Made by a program: the position numbers and the translations under genes
Assembly (NCBI RefSeq): GCF_034718895.1
Contig: NZ_JAYERP010000001.1
Span: 4,349,001-4,413,000, forward strand
Source: Paenibacillus phoenicis
GTDB lineage: Bacteria > Bacillota > Bacilli > Paenibacillales > Paenibacillaceae
Reading direction: 5' to 3'
Length of the DNA stretch: 64,000 nt
Notes under the pieces: generated by a model
What the model was told of the DNA's origin: nothing
Databases searched by the model: none
What the model saw: only the letters and a program-made list of their open reading frames with translations
Shown: positions 9,297 to 18,190 of the stretch, in pieces
Layout: the number at the start of each line of letters is the position of its first letter
Position numbering within the stretch: the stretch's first letter is position 1

Positions 9297-11012
9297 ATGG
9301 GGGAAATGGGAGAGATGGGCGTGTTGGAGCGGTTGCGCAAGATGGAGGTTGCGTCAGCTGTAAGCGGAGAAGGTTTGCGTAAGAGCACGGATCAAGCCGT
9401 GCTGGAGGAGTTTGCCGCTTCGGGCGTCAAATTCGCGGCGAACGAAGGGAGCCCGCTGGAGCGGGTCTATTACGCCGGCGTGCGCAAGCTGCTCGATTGC
9501 ATCGTGCCGTCGGTGAGCGGCGTGCCGGTGCTGCATGAAGGCGGCGTGTACCTCGGCACTTGGCTGGAGAGCACCGGCACGATCAATGCCGAGCTGCTCA
9601 GCCGCTTTGTGCCATCGGTGGCGCAGGCGACCTTCACCTTGTTTGCCGATTACCAACGCTCCGATGGCCTCATGCCCTACAAGGTGACCGGCTCGGGACC
9701 GGCATACCGGCAAATCCAGATGGTCACGCCGCTGGCCCGCTCGGTATGGAACCACTACCGCCTGAACGGCCGGGCGGACCGGGAGTTCCTGGACAAGATG
9801 TACCGCGCCATGGAGCGGCACGACGCCTGGCTGGCCGCGTTCCGTGATACGCGGGGGACGGGCTGCGTGGAGGCGTTTTGCACGTTCGATACGGGGCATG
9901 ATCTATCTCCGCGCTTCTGGCATGTGCCGGATACGTCGCATCTGGGCGACCCGCGCCGGTACGATCCGGACTCGCCGGTGCTGCCGTTTTTGGCGCCGGA
10001 TCTGACGGCTAACGTCTACTGTCAACGGCGTTATTTGGCGGCCATCGCCGCGGAGCTGAGGGCGGCAGCAGGACCGGAGTGGGCAGCTAAAGCGGAGGCG
10101 AGCCTGTCCAGCCTGATGAAGCATTGCTATGATGCGGAAGACGGGTTCTTCTACGACGTCGACGCGAGCGGACAGTTCGTCCGCATCCAGTCTGACGTGC
10201 TGCTGCGCGTATTGGCTTGCGAGGTGGGGGACGGGGAATTTTTCGCTTCGTCGCTGCGACGATATTTGCTGAATACGCGGAAGTTTTTTGCCAAGTATCC
10301 CTTCACTTCGATTGCCATGGACGACCCGCGGTTTGATCCGTCGTCGGCCTACAACACCTGGGCGGGGACGACAAACTTCCTTAGCTTAATCCGTGCTCCG
10401 CATGCGTTTGAGTACCACGGGCGGCATGTGGAGCTAACCTGGGTACTGCAGCCGATTCTGTCGGCGATGGCCCGCATGGAGCGTTTCGCCCAGTGCCTCA
10501 GCCCTTGGACGGGAGAGGAAGGCTTCACCGAGACCTACTCCCCTGCGATTTTGTGTCTGCTCGACTATGTGGAGCGGTTGTGCGGCATCCTGCCGACGCC
10601 GGAGGAAGAGCTGTGGTTCACCGGGCTGCTGCCTTATCCGATGGATCACGGGGAAGTACCGGCCGAGGAAACCGCGTATGCCCGGAAAGTGGACGGCACG
10701 GTATTCGAGCTGGTCAATACGCGTGAAGGCAGCACCGTATACCGGGACGGGGAGCCGTACTGCCGGTTTCCCTACGGGACCCGTCTCGTCACCGATCGAC
10801 GCGGTGAGCCTAAAGCGCTCATCGGGATGAGCGTTCGGACGGTGGAGGGTCTGCTGGAATTTGGGGGCCGAGCTTATCCGGTAAACCTCGGCGGGAACGA
10901 GGTTTGGCGATTGAATCGGGATAGCGCGGTTTCTAGTCCCGGATCAGGGCCAAAGTCAGCTTCTGCTGAAGCTTTGGCAGGTCCCGGTGTCGTTCTACCT
11001 ACGTATCATTAG
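9297..11012 (+). CDS. Alpha-helical toroid glycoside hydrolase-like protein (MGH1/GH63-like)
   Basis: A 571-residue soluble protein. Motifs such as GVYLGTWLESTGTINAELL, DGLMPYKVTGSGPAYRQIQM, FDTGHDLSPRFWHVPD and YNTWAGTTNFLSL resemble six-hairpin (alpha/alpha)6 barrel glycosidases of the MGH1/amylo-glucosidase type. It is the last gene of the sugar operon, 14 bp behind the GH43 gene, so it probably acts on the same imported substrate. The start is uncertain: GTG 9288 and ATGs at 9297, 9306 and 9315 are in frame within a GGGAGAGATG-like tract, and I chose 9297 for its spacing from GGTGAGG. The last 25 residues are Ser/Pro/Ala-rich and look like a non-domain tail. Confidence 0.75.
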   Translation: MGEMGEMGVLERLRKMEVASAVSGEGLRKSTDQAVLEEFAASGVKFAANEGSPLERVYYAGVRKLLDCIVPSVSGVPVLHEGGVYLGTWLESTGTINAELLSRFVPSVAQATFTLFADYQRSDGLMPYKVTGSGPAYRQIQMVTPLARSVWNHYRLNGRADREFLDKMYRAMERHDAWLAAFRDTRGTGCVEAFCTFDTGHDLSPRFWHVPDTSHLGDPRRYDPDSPVLPFLAPDLTANVYCQRRYLAAIAAELRAAAGPEWAAKAEASLSSLMKHCYDAEDGFFYDVDASGQFVRIQSDVLLRVLACEVGDGEFFASSLRRYLLNTRKFFAKYPFTSIAMDDPRFDPSSAYNTWAGTTNFLSLIRAPHAFEYHGRHVELTWVLQPILSAMARMERFAQCLSPWTGEEGFTETYSPAILCLLDYVERLCGILPTPEEELWFTGLLPYPMDHGEVPAEETAYARKVDGTVFELVNTREGSTVYRDGEPYCRFPYGTRLVTDRRGEPKALIGMSVRTVEGLLEFGGRAYPVNLGGNEVWRLNRDSAVSSPGSGPKSASAEALAGPGVVLPTYH

Positions 11013-11159
11013 ACAACCCCCTGCACGTTTCCCGAAAAAACGCCATAAACTTATGAAGATTGCATATATTTCAGATGCCTGTCGCATAACAATAAATAGG
11101 CGTAAAGCAGGCGCAACTTCGGGAAGTTTCGCTTGAGAATTCGGAGGGGAGTGCAGGGA

Positions 11160-11726
11160 ATGCGCATTGCTGTCATTCAGGGAAGTGCAAGGAATGGAGG
11201 GAACACGGAGGAACTGACGCGGCTGGTTTTAGAGGGGTTACCCTATACGAATATCATCCTGCGGGAGAAAGAAATCAAACCGATCCACGATCAACGGCAC
11301 GACGAAGGCGGCTTCGATCCCGTGGACGATGATTACGACGAGCTGATCCTGCAGGTGCTGGAGCATGATATTTTGATCTTCGCCACGCCGGTATATTGGT
11401 ACGGGCCATCCGGCTTGATGAAGAACTTCATCGATCGCTGGTCGCAAAGCTTGCGCGATGTCCGTTTCAACTTTAAAGAGCGGATGGCGGCCAAAACAGC
11501 CTATGCCGTCGTGGTCGGCGGCGATAATCCGCGGATCAAAGCGCTGCCGCTCATTCAACAGCTGCAGTACACGTTTGATTTCGTGGGGTTACCGTTTGCC
11601 GGTTATGTGATCGGCAAAGCCAGCAGACCGGGCGAGATCTTCAAGGACGCCCGGGCGATCCGCGAGGCTGCGGCGCTAAACGCCGAGCTGCGAAAAGCCG
11701 AGCCGTTGGCGGTGAATCGTTCCTAA
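11160..11726 (+). CDS. NADPH-dependent FMN reductase/flavodoxin-like protein
   Basis: A 188-residue flavodoxin-fold protein. The N-terminal phosphate-binding loop (IQGSARNGGNTEELTRLVLEGL) binds FMN phosphate. FATPVYWYGPSGLMKNFIDRW is the conserved isoalloxazine-side loop. Members reduce flavins, quinones or azo compounds with NAD(P)H. I placed the start at the ATG preceded by GGAGGGG; an upstream in-frame TTG (11133) has no ribosome site. It stands alone, followed by a terminator, and shows no functional link to the sugar operon. Confidence 0.88.
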   Translation: MRIAVIQGSARNGGNTEELTRLVLEGLPYTNIILREKEIKPIHDQRHDEGGFDPVDDDYDELILQVLEHDILIFATPVYWYGPSGLMKNFIDRWSQSLRDVRFNFKERMAAKTAYAVVVGGDNPRIKALPLIQQLQYTFDFVGLPFAGYVIGKASRPGEIFKDARAIREAAALNAELRKAEPLAVNRS

Positions 11727-11756
11727 TCTTTACTTTCATAGACAGATGGAAGACCG

Positions 11757-11790
11757 ACGTGCGGTTGCATTTGCAGCGGCACGTTTTTCT
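11757..11790 (+). terminator. Intrinsic terminator after the FMN reductase
   Basis: ACGTGC...GCACGT with an extended inner stem around ATTT (one mismatch, one wobble), followed by TTTTTCTT. Confidence 0.85.
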
Positions 11791-12167
11791 TATGCTCCCT
11801 TTGTCGAAGATAGGTAGGAACCTATGCAGCCGCCCTCTTTTTCATGATTATCCCGTTGAATCAGGCAGTAGAGAAAGAGAAATCGTTGTTACGAAAAAGC
11901 GCTTTGTCTGAGGAGAATAGCCTGCTTTGAAGCAGTCGAGAGCTAAGTCCTTACTTAATCGTAAAAAACCTAAGATAGCCCTAGGAATACGACCTAGGAG
12001 TATGACCAATATGGCAGATTGAAGCTGAGGCAAGAAGGCAAGTTACAAAAGTTAAAGGAAGTAATAGATCGTCCAGAATTGAAAGTGAAATTCAGATTGA
12101 AGAGGACAAGAAGTTCAAGTCCAGATCCAGATTATAAAGACAAGTTTAATGCCCCGAGCGTTTCAAT
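11791..12167. other. AT-richer intergenic stretch with a repeat copy and a possible gene remnant
   Basis: This region is visibly AT-richer than its surroundings. It holds one copy of the dispersed CTGATNNAACGGGATA-type repeat (11843-11864, minus strand). An open frame from 12019 on the plus strand encodes a basic peptide (RPELKVKFRLKRTRSSS, then PDPDYKDKF) with a transposase-like flavour. That frame runs on into the antisense of the next gene, so it is at most a fragment. Confidence 0.4.
11843..11864 (-). repeat. Dispersed repeat family A, single copy
   Basis: The reverse complement reads CTGATTCAACGGGATAATCA. It matches the units at 13278-13490 and 29339-29560, with GGGATA as the constant core. 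Confidence 0.65.
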
Positions 12168-13103
12168 TTACGCCGCTGTTGCAAGGAACGGCTTCCGATG
12201 GCGTGCGTTCTGGTGGCGTGCGATTAACTGTCGGTAAGGGATCGCAGGAATGGACAAGCACATCTGTAGCAGGTTCTGGCGCATCTCTTCCTCGGAACAG
12301 GACATGCGCAGGTGACGGCGGACGGTGTACTCATTCAAATACGCCTGCAAATGTGTTAACCCCAAGGCGACATACGTGCGTCTGATCGAGTCCCTTGCTT
12401 GTCTCACGACTCTCCGTAAGGGCAGATACATCCGATAAACGAAAGGGAACCACCGCTTGGTTGAGGTATGGACGTCTACATGTTTGTTGATGAACGCGAC
12501 GAGATCGCACCGGGTAGCCCATTGCTCGCTTCCTCTTTTATGTGATACCAGTTGGATCTTCACTCGCCCGGGTTCACCAGACTCAGTTACCGTGCAACCG
12601 GCGACGACTGCGGTGGCATAAGGTTGAGAAACTGGATGAAAACGGTTGGGATCCGTTCCATACTGATCGCGGTTCACCTTTACCTCTCCAGAAAGCAGAT
12701 TTCGGGCATCACATTCGCTGAGGCTATGGCGGATTTTGTGCAGCATGAGCCAAGCGGTCTTGTAGGTAACTTGGATTACCTGACTCAAACGGAGCGCCGA
12801 GATGCCGTCGGGAAGCAGGAACAGCTCCAAGGCTTGAAACCACTTTACCAGGGGCAGATGAGTTCTTTCAAATATGGTGCCAACCAAAGGCGAGGCTTGA
12901 TAGCTGCATCTTCCACATTCAAACAAAGGAAGGCGACGGGAGGACACGCGGGTACATTCGGTAAAAGCGCAGCGCGGGCAGACGAAGCCGTTTGGCCACT
13001 TCATAGCGATGATCGCCTCGATGCAGTCGGCCTCACTTTGAAAACGGCTGCTGATAGATTGAAGCTCCGGATTCATACCTAATTCCAAGTCCGATCCCTC
13101 CAA
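12168..13103 (-). CDS. IS1595-like transposase-derived protein, catalytic residues lost
   Basis: A 311-residue intact frame. An N-terminal zinc ribbon (CPRC...CGRC, about 41-67) is followed by the IS1595 core (SPLVGTIFERTHLPLVKWFQAL, SQVIQVTYKTAWLMLHKIR) and a C-terminal motif HLQAYLNEYTVRRHL. Where active members carry VEVDETY, this protein has VKVNRDQYG. The second Asp (TDGW) aligns to STKRW. The third acidic/Asn position (GNVKG) aligns to RQARD. All three metal ligands therefore appear absent, yet there is no frameshift or stop. A TTGATT-17-TATAAT promoter lies upstream. No terminal inverted repeats or target duplication are evident. It is either a dead element or a domesticated DNA-binding protein. 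The TTG start at 13103 follows AGAGGAA; ATG 13076 is possible. Confidence 0.7.
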   Translation of the reverse strand: MEGSDLELGMNPELQSISSRFQSEADCIEAIIAMKWPNGFVCPRCAFTECTRVSSRRLPLFECGRCSYQASPLVGTIFERTHLPLVKWFQALELFLLPDGISALRLSQVIQVTYKTAWLMLHKIRHSLSECDARNLLSGEVKVNRDQYGTDPNRFHPVSQPYATAVVAGCTVTESGEPGRVKIQLVSHKRGSEQWATRCDLVAFINKHVDVHTSTKRWFPFVYRMYLPLRRVVRQARDSIRRTYVALGLTHLQAYLNEYTVRRHLRMSCSEEEMRQNLLQMCLSIPAIPYRQLIARHQNARHRKPFLATAA

Positions 13104-13154
13104 TTCAAATTCCTCTAGTTCACTAAATACGCACGTACGTTCTCTTTTTTTGTC

Positions 13155-13183
13155 ATTATATCAAACATATGTTCGTTAATCAA
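13155..13183 (-). promoter_or_regulatory. Promoter of the IS1595-like gene with palindrome in the spacer
   Basis: On the minus strand TTGATT (13178-13183) and TATAAT (13155-13160) are separated by 17 bp. The spacer contains the perfect palindrome AACATATGTT, a plausible operator. Confidence 0.7.
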
Positions 13184-13269
13184 GAAAAAAATCCCAGATA
13201 ACCATCTTATCTTCGTAAAAATCGGAATGATCAGCTCCACGGGCCACCTCATTTCAATCCCGTTCATGG

Positions 13270-13500
13270 ATTTCCCAATTCTGAGCAAAGGGGATAATCG
13301 TGCAAAGAGACTAGAAGAGATCCCGCATTCTGAACAAAAGGGATATTCGTGCAATGAGGTGCAGTAAGAGGATCCCTTTTCTCGATCCCCATTCTGATTA
13401 AAAGGGATAATGGTGCAAAGAGGTAGCTAGAAGACTCTCTTCCTAGATCCCCCAATTCTGAGCAAAGGGGATAATCGTGCAAAGAGGCGCAGCGAGAGGA
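13270..13500 (+). repeat. Dispersed repeat family A, four-copy imperfect array
   Basis: Four copies of ATTCTGANNAAARGGGATA followed by a TGCAAAGAGG-like segment begin at 13278, 13327, 13391 and 13455 (spacing 49, 64, 64 bp). The first three copies lead into an AAGA..GATC-type joint. Short open frames on the minus strand (repeated HDYPLCSE) are by-products of the repeat. No promoter or ribosome site supports translation. Confidence 0.8.
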
Positions 13501-13614
13501 TCCCTTTATCGATCTCGCTATGGGGTGCTTTTTTATACAGGCCTAACAATGCAGGATTATAGTAGGGGAATGTTTAATATTAATTTTAAATAAATGCCTG
13601 GGAGGATGATCCTT

Positions 13615-14343
13615 TTGAGCGATATTATTAATTTTGCGCATCGCGGAGCTGCGGGGTATTACCCGGAGAACACGATGCTGGCTTTTGCCAAAGCGCTGGA
13701 GCTCGGGGCGACCGGTATCGAAACGGACGTGCAGATGACGCGCGACGGGGAGCTGGTCTTGATCCATGACGAGACGTTGCAGCGGACGGCAGGAACGCCG
13801 GAGTGGGTGAAGGATTTGACTTTGGCCGAAATCAAGCAACGGGAGGCGGGCTCCTGGTTCCACGAGGATTTTGCGGGCGAACGCATTCCGACGCTGGAGG
13901 AGCTGCTGGACCTAGTTCGGAACACGGACACGATCGTCAACCTCGAGCTGAAAACCGGCGTCGTCTTGTACCCCGGCATCGAGCAAAAGGTACTGGATAC
14001 GGTACGCCGCTTTGGCTTAAGCGAACGGATCATCATTTCCAGCTTTAATCACTATTCTCTGGTCGAATGCAAAAAACTGGCTCCAGACATCCGTACCGGC
14101 ATTTTGTACATGGAAGGCTTGTATGAACCGTGGGGTTATGCGAAGCGGGTGGGCGCGGAGGCGCTCCACGCTTACCAATATGCGCTGACGCCGGAGCTGG
14201 TGGCGGAAGCTAAGGCAAACGGAGTGGTTTATCATCCGTTTACGGTAAACGATTCGAAGCTGATGCAGGCGCTGATCGCGGCAGGCGTGGCCGGTATCAT
14301 TACCGATTACCCGGACCGCTTGGCAGAACTGCTGGCCAAATAA
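13615..14343 (+). CDS. Glycerophosphodiester phosphodiesterase
   Basis: A 242-residue GDPD-family TIM barrel without signal peptide, so cytoplasmic. The catalytic pair lies in INFAHRGAAGYYPENT and the metal ligands in ATGIETDVQMTRDGELVLIHDETLQRT. Later barrel motifs are IVNLELKTG and GVVYHPFTVND...GVAGIITDYPD. It hydrolyses glycerophosphodiesters to an alcohol and glycerol-3-phosphate, as ordinary bacterial UgpQ-type enzymes do. I chose the TTG at 13615 because GGGAGG lies 9 bp upstream and the family begins just before AHRG; ATG 13594 lacks a site. The gene ends 13 bp before a transporter gene, suggesting an operon. Confidence 0.93.
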   Translation: MSDIINFAHRGAAGYYPENTMLAFAKALELGATGIETDVQMTRDGELVLIHDETLQRTAGTPEWVKDLTLAEIKQREAGSWFHEDFAGERIPTLEELLDLVRNTDTIVNLELKTGVVLYPGIEQKVLDTVRRFGLSERIIISSFNHYSLVECKKLAPDIRTGILYMEGLYEPWGYAKRVGAEALHAYQYALTPELVAEAKANGVVYHPFTVNDSKLMQALIAAGVAGIITDYPDRLAELLAK

Positions 14344-14356
14344 GGAGCGTGAACGG

Positions 14357-15586
14357 ATGAGAAAAACATGGCTGCTGGGTCTCGGTTTTTTTAGCATTAG
14401 CTTGACCTGGGCGCTGTACAATGCGTTTGTTCCGCTGTTTTTGGACGACTATTTGAAGAGCGCCGCGATGATCGGGTTTATGATGACGATCGATAATTAT
14501 TTCGCCATTGTATTGCAGCCATGGATTGGACACCGCAGTGATAAGACGAATACCCGATACGGACGGCGGATGCCTTATCTGCTGATCGGCATGCCGTTAG
14601 GTGCTGTGTTTGCGGCTTTGATCCCTTGGCATACCGGGTTTGTGACGCTTGTTTTGTTCATGGTGTTAATGAATTTGTCGATGAGCTTGTTCCGCGCGCC
14701 GACGGTTGCACTTATGCCTGACATTACGCCGGAGCCGCAGCGGACCAAAGCAAACGGCATTATCAACTTCATGGGCGGCATCGGCTCAGTGCTGGCCTTT
14801 GGCATCGGCTCTCAGCTCTACGGGATCGGCTCGTATATGCCGTTTCTGTTTGCCGGAGTTGTTATGTTAATTTGTTTGTTCGTACTGAAGACGGTTATCC
14901 GTGAACCAGCGGCAGCGTTCGTGACGGGGTTCGCCGGGAACAACGCGGCCGGAGAGAACCCGAAACCGCAGATTCGCATCAAGGACCAGCTTGACAAGAC
15001 GACGGTACTGATTTTGGGGGCCATCTTCTTCTGGTTTGTGGCCTATCAAGGCGTTGAGGCATTGTTCACGTTGTATGGTACCAAGCAGATTGGGATGAGC
15101 GATGCTGAAGCTTCTTTTTCGTTGACGTTCTTCTCGCTTGCGTTCCTGTTATTTGCTTTGCCAAGCGGTTGGCTGGGAGCTCGTTATGGGAAAAAAGCGA
15201 TCATCTCCACCGGAGTTGCCGGATTGTTTGTTGTCTTCGGCGTCATGATTTTCGTTGATTCCGTCCTGTGGCTGCGGCTGCTGCTTATTGTCGGGGGCAT
15301 TTTCTGGGCGTGCATCAACATCAACTCTTACCCGTGGGTTGTCTCCACCGGGCGGGAGGAGAGCATCGGGACGCGTACGGGGATCTATTATTTCGTTTCG
15401 TCCCTGGCCGCGATTACGTCGCCTCCGCTGCTCGGCTGGGTGATCGACGTGTTTGGTTATCCGGCGCTGTTCATCAGCGCATCCGTGGGGATGCTGCTGG
15501 CGCTGTGCTGCCTGTTCGGTATCCCCCGGGAGCAGCAGCGCTCAGGTAAGGAGCCGTTCGATCAGGCGCCCATCGGCATGAAATAA
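14357..15586 (+). CDS. MFS transporter, SLC45-like
   Basis: A 409-residue protein with about 12 membrane helices. The first loop carries the MFS signature as HRSDKTNTRYGRRMPYLLIG, and the midpoint loop (about 196-218) is hydrophilic. WVVSTGREESIGTRTGIYYFVSS in the second half matches the sucrose/maltose-proton symporter-like (SLC45) branch, which suggests a sugar or related substrate. It is 13 bp behind the phosphodiesterase and shares its terminator. The substrate could be a sugar or glycerol derivative; this is an inference from the neighbour. Confidence 0.88.
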   Translation: MRKTWLLGLGFFSISLTWALYNAFVPLFLDDYLKSAAMIGFMMTIDNYFAIVLQPWIGHRSDKTNTRYGRRMPYLLIGMPLGAVFAALIPWHTGFVTLVLFMVLMNLSMSLFRAPTVALMPDITPEPQRTKANGIINFMGGIGSVLAFGIGSQLYGIGSYMPFLFAGVVMLICLFVLKTVIREPAAAFVTGFAGNNAAGENPKPQIRIKDQLDKTTVLILGAIFFWFVAYQGVEALFTLYGTKQIGMSDAEASFSLTFFSLAFLLFALPSGWLGARYGKKAIISTGVAGLFVVFGVMIFVDSVLWLRLLLIVGGIFWACININSYPWVVSTGREESIGTRTGIYYFVSSLAAITSPPLLGWVIDVFGYPALFISASVGMLLALCCLFGIPREQQRSGKEPFDQAPIGMK

Positions 15587-15605
15587 ATTGATATCTCTGT
15601 GATGT

Positions 15606-15661
15606 AAAAAACAGCGGGGGTCCCAGCGCGGCGAAGCGTTTGGGAGACCCGCTGTTTTTTT
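15606..15661. terminator. Bidirectional terminator between the MFS and YcnI genes
   Basis: AAAAAACAGCGGG pairs with CCCGCTGTTTTTT, with an inner CCCA/TGGG. T runs on both strands serve the two convergent genes. Confidence 0.92.
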
Positions 15662-15664
15662 GTG

Positions 15665-16444
15665 TCAAGCGTGCTTGCGTCTGGCGCGTAAAGCCAGCCC
15701 TAAAGCGACCAGCGATACGAGCAGCGCGCAAGCCGAAAGTACAAGGGCCGTCGTGCCGGCCGAGGAACCACTGCCACTGTCGTTGGACAGGGGCGCGGAG
15801 GAGGCTTCGGTGTCTGAACCGTTCGATTCCGTAGTATTGGCTGCAGCACCTTCATTGGCGCTGCCGTGATCATGCCCGGCGTCCTCCGTGGTGCCTGCCC
15901 CGGCATCCGCTCCGCCGTGGGAACCGGCACTATCCGCGGCACCTTCCGCGGCGCTCACCACCGTCAGCGAATGGGGCCGATCGGTACCTTCCGCGCCGGT
16001 CCATTCCACGACGCTGCCGTCGCTGTAATATTGGAAGGCGTCCCAGGCCAGTTCCGCGGGTTCGCCGGGATTTTGCGCGACGAATTCAAACTGCTGGAAC
16101 TCGCCGGGGCCGATGCCAGCGCCTTCGGCCGTCCAGGTGACGGCCGTGACCGTTCCATCTTCCGCGATCGTCAGTTCTACGCTCCAGTCCGGTAAGGGAC
16201 GGTACTGTTTGAAGGCGACGCCTTCTGGGATCTTTAGCGCGACTTTCACCGTGTTGACGTCTTTTTCAACAGGTACTTTCAGGCTGTAGGTTTCCCAGGC
16301 TCCCGGGGCGGATTGGCTTGGCTTAACCGTTACGTGTGCTCCGGCCGTGGCGGTGAAGAAAGCGAAAGTCAGGACCCACACAATAGCGGAACCGGCTGCG
16401 TAACGCCAAAACGTTTTTTTCAAATTAAATATTGGATTCAACAT
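15665..16444 (-). CDS. ycnI: YcnI-family (DUF1775) copper-related exported protein
   Basis: A 259-residue exported protein. A signal peptide ends in TATAGA, so the mature chain starts with His (HVTVKPSQSAPGAWETY), the N-terminal His that YcnI proteins use for copper. The DUF1775 fold spans about 37-170 with conserved WSVEL and DAFQYYSDGSVVEW. A Gly/Ser/His-rich linker and a C-terminal membrane anchor (ALVLSACALLVSLVALGLAL) with a basic tail follow. It lies directly downstream of a CopC/CopD gene on the same strand, the same pairing as Bacillus ycnJ-ycnI, so it probably takes part in copper acquisition at the cell surface. AAAGGAG precedes the start. Confidence 0.92.
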   Translation of the reverse strand: MLNPIFNLKKTFWRYAAGSAIVWVLTFAFFTATAGAHVTVKPSQSAPGAWETYSLKVPVEKDVNTVKVALKIPEGVAFKQYRPLPDWSVELTIAEDGTVTAVTWTAEGAGIGPGEFQQFEFVAQNPGEPAELAWDAFQYYSDGSVVEWTGAEGTDRPHSLTVVSAAEGAADSAGSHGGADAGAGTTEDAGHDHGSANEGAAANTTESNGSDTEASSAPLSNDSGSGSSAGTTALVLSACALLVSLVALGLALRARRKHA

Positions 16445-16480
16445 GGCTAAATCTCCTTTGATCGTAGTTTGATAACCTCT

Positions 16481-18190
16481 CTACGGATTTCCTATTACCA
16501 GCTCTGTATCGTAATCGTAACTGTCCAGTGAACTCGTCAAAATATGGACGTGTACGTTCCAACGGCCGCCCATCGTAATCAATTCGCTCACCTCGGGAGG
16601 GGAGCCGCCGGGGAAGAGGATTTCTATTGTGCCCATATCCATCTCCTTTGACGTCAACTCCAGCGTCACTTGGTCCACATCGTTGCGGGGTTGTCCATCC
16701 GGACCCAGCACGTTCACCTGAAAGGTGTTGGTGCCTGCGACGTTTGGAGTTACGCGGATCGTGACCTTTGTCCCGTCATCCAGTTGATGGGTCAGAGCAG
16801 CGGGACCGGGGAATGCAGCAGCCGTGGGCAAGTTCGCCAGGACAGCAGCTAATAGAAGGACAGCCAGTCCAGTCCCCAATTCGGTCCATACGCCGGCGGT
16901 GCTCAGCGGCTTTCTTGCCTGTCTTCCGCGCAGGAAGGACCAACCTCCGAGCAGCAGGCAGATCAGGGTCAGGGCAATTTTGGCCAACAGTACAAGACCA
17001 TACGTCGTATGCGTAAGCGAGTACAGCGTTGGCACGTGCAGCAAGCTCCCATACTCGCCAGAGAGTAACAGGATGGCTACCATAATGAAGGCGAGTATGG
17101 AAAAACGCCGAACCGTCTGCCAAGACAGGGGAAGTTGCGACGGTGCAGAATGCCGGGCCTCTTCTTTTTTAGCGGATGGCTGAGTTGCTGCCGGAAGCAA
17201 AAACGCTAAAGCGCCAACACCGCCCAACCAGATCAACGATGAGGCCAAGTGCAGGAAGTCCGCCGTTATGGCAGGTCCTCGCAGGTCTGCCGTGGCAGCA
17301 TGTCCGATGAATGCCTTGGAGAGCAGCAGCCCCAAGCCAAACAGCATGGCTCCAAGCAACGGAAGCTGAGGCGGCCGGGTGCTTCTGCTGGCGTGCAGCA
17401 GGTACAGCGTCCACAAGAGCAAGCCTCCCAGCAACAAGAGCTGAACCTTCCAGACCTCCCCGAAGGTTGTATACACCAGCGTTTGCCGCCAAAGCGCCGG
17501 ATCAAACGCTTCTCTCCATCCCCCGCCTGCATCGTCAGCGGTTTGTTGCGGCAAACTAAGCAGAATGCCGGCGGAGGAAGCGATCAGCCCGCTCAGCCAC
17601 ATGACTCGGCTGCGCCGCTTCAAACGTTCGGGCCAGGCATTGTCCAGACGGGGAAGAAGCCACGCATGAAAGACGACCGCCCCAAGATAGCCCGCCATTC
17701 CGCCATAAAATAACCAGCGGACAATCAGCAGGCTCCAGCCCGGGAACGAGCTGCCACTATCCGTCGTTGGATGGACCGGGGGCCCGCTCTCCATGCCCTG
17801 ATCGCCGCGCCCGATCTGAAACGGAATCGTTCCGGAGATGGCGTGTCCATCGCCGGAAACCACGTTCCATTTTGCCGTATACAGCCCCTCCGGCAAATTC
17901 GGCTGCAAGGAGACGGTCAGCCGGGACGGCTTCTGGGGATCGATTTCCGCTTCTCCATCCGTTACGTCATCTCCGTTTGGACCGATGACCTCGAGTTTAT
18001 GGAAGCCTGCCTCAATAGGTTCATTAAACTCGATGACGATCATCTCAGGGGACGTATCTAATGTCTCGTTTGCCGCCGGATTGGAAGAAACGACATACGC
18101 GTGGGCAAAAGCAGAAGTTGGCGCTAGTACGAGAAGGATGATGCAAGCGGCAACCGCGAAACATGTCCATTTACGAAGAAATATTTTCAA
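16481..18190 (-). CDS. ycnJ: CopC/CopD fusion copper import protein (YcnJ-like)
   Basis: A 569-residue protein. The signal peptide ends at TSAFA, leaving an N-terminal His (HAYVVSSNPAANETLD) that with later residues forms the CopC copper site. The CopC domain spans about 29-125. A CopD-type region with eight or so membrane helices spans about 150-450. The C-terminal extracytoplasmic beta domain (FQVNVLGPDGQPRND...GRWNVHVHI) resembles YtkA. YcnJ is a copper importer in Bacillus. The only start with a ribosome site (TGAGGATG) is TTG at 18188-18190. It lies 36 bp upstream of ycnI on the same strand, forming an operon. No ycnK-type regulator is adjacent. Confidence 0.92.
   Translation of the reverse strand: MKIFLRKWTCFAVAACIILLVLAPTSAFAHAYVVSSNPAANETLDTSPEMIVIEFNEPIEAGFHKLEVIGPNGDDVTDGEAEIDPQKPSRLTVSLQPNLPEGLYTAKWNVVSGDGHAISGTIPFQIGRGDQGMESGPPVHPTTDSGSSFPGWSLLIVRWLFYGGMAGYLGAVVFHAWLLPRLDNAWPERLKRRSRVMWLSGLIASSAGILLSLPQQTADDAGGGWREAFDPALWRQTLVYTTFGEVWKVQLLLLGGLLLWTLYLLHASRSTRPPQLPLLGAMLFGLGLLLSKAFIGHAATADLRGPAITADFLHLASSLIWLGGVGALAFLLPAATQPSAKKEEARHSAPSQLPLSWQTVRRFSILAFIMVAILLLSGEYGSLLHVPTLYSLTHTTYGLVLLAKIALTLICLLLGGWSFLRGRQARKPLSTAGVWTELGTGLAVLLLAAVLANLPTAAAFPGPAALTHQLDDGTKVTIRVTPNVAGTNTFQVNVLGPDGQPRNDVDQVTLELTSKEMDMGTIEILFPGGSPPEVSELITMGGRWNVHVHILTSSLDSYDYDTELVIGNP

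Noticed and set aside
11080-11107. Possible third copy of the recombinase site (TGTCGCATAA...)
   Set aside because: Only ten bases match the left arm; the second arm is absent. A ten-base match is expected at roughly this frequency by chance in 64 kb.
12552-13082. 176-codon plus-strand open frame
   Set aside because: Antisense shadow of the IS1595-like gene, whose frame carries recognisable motifs.
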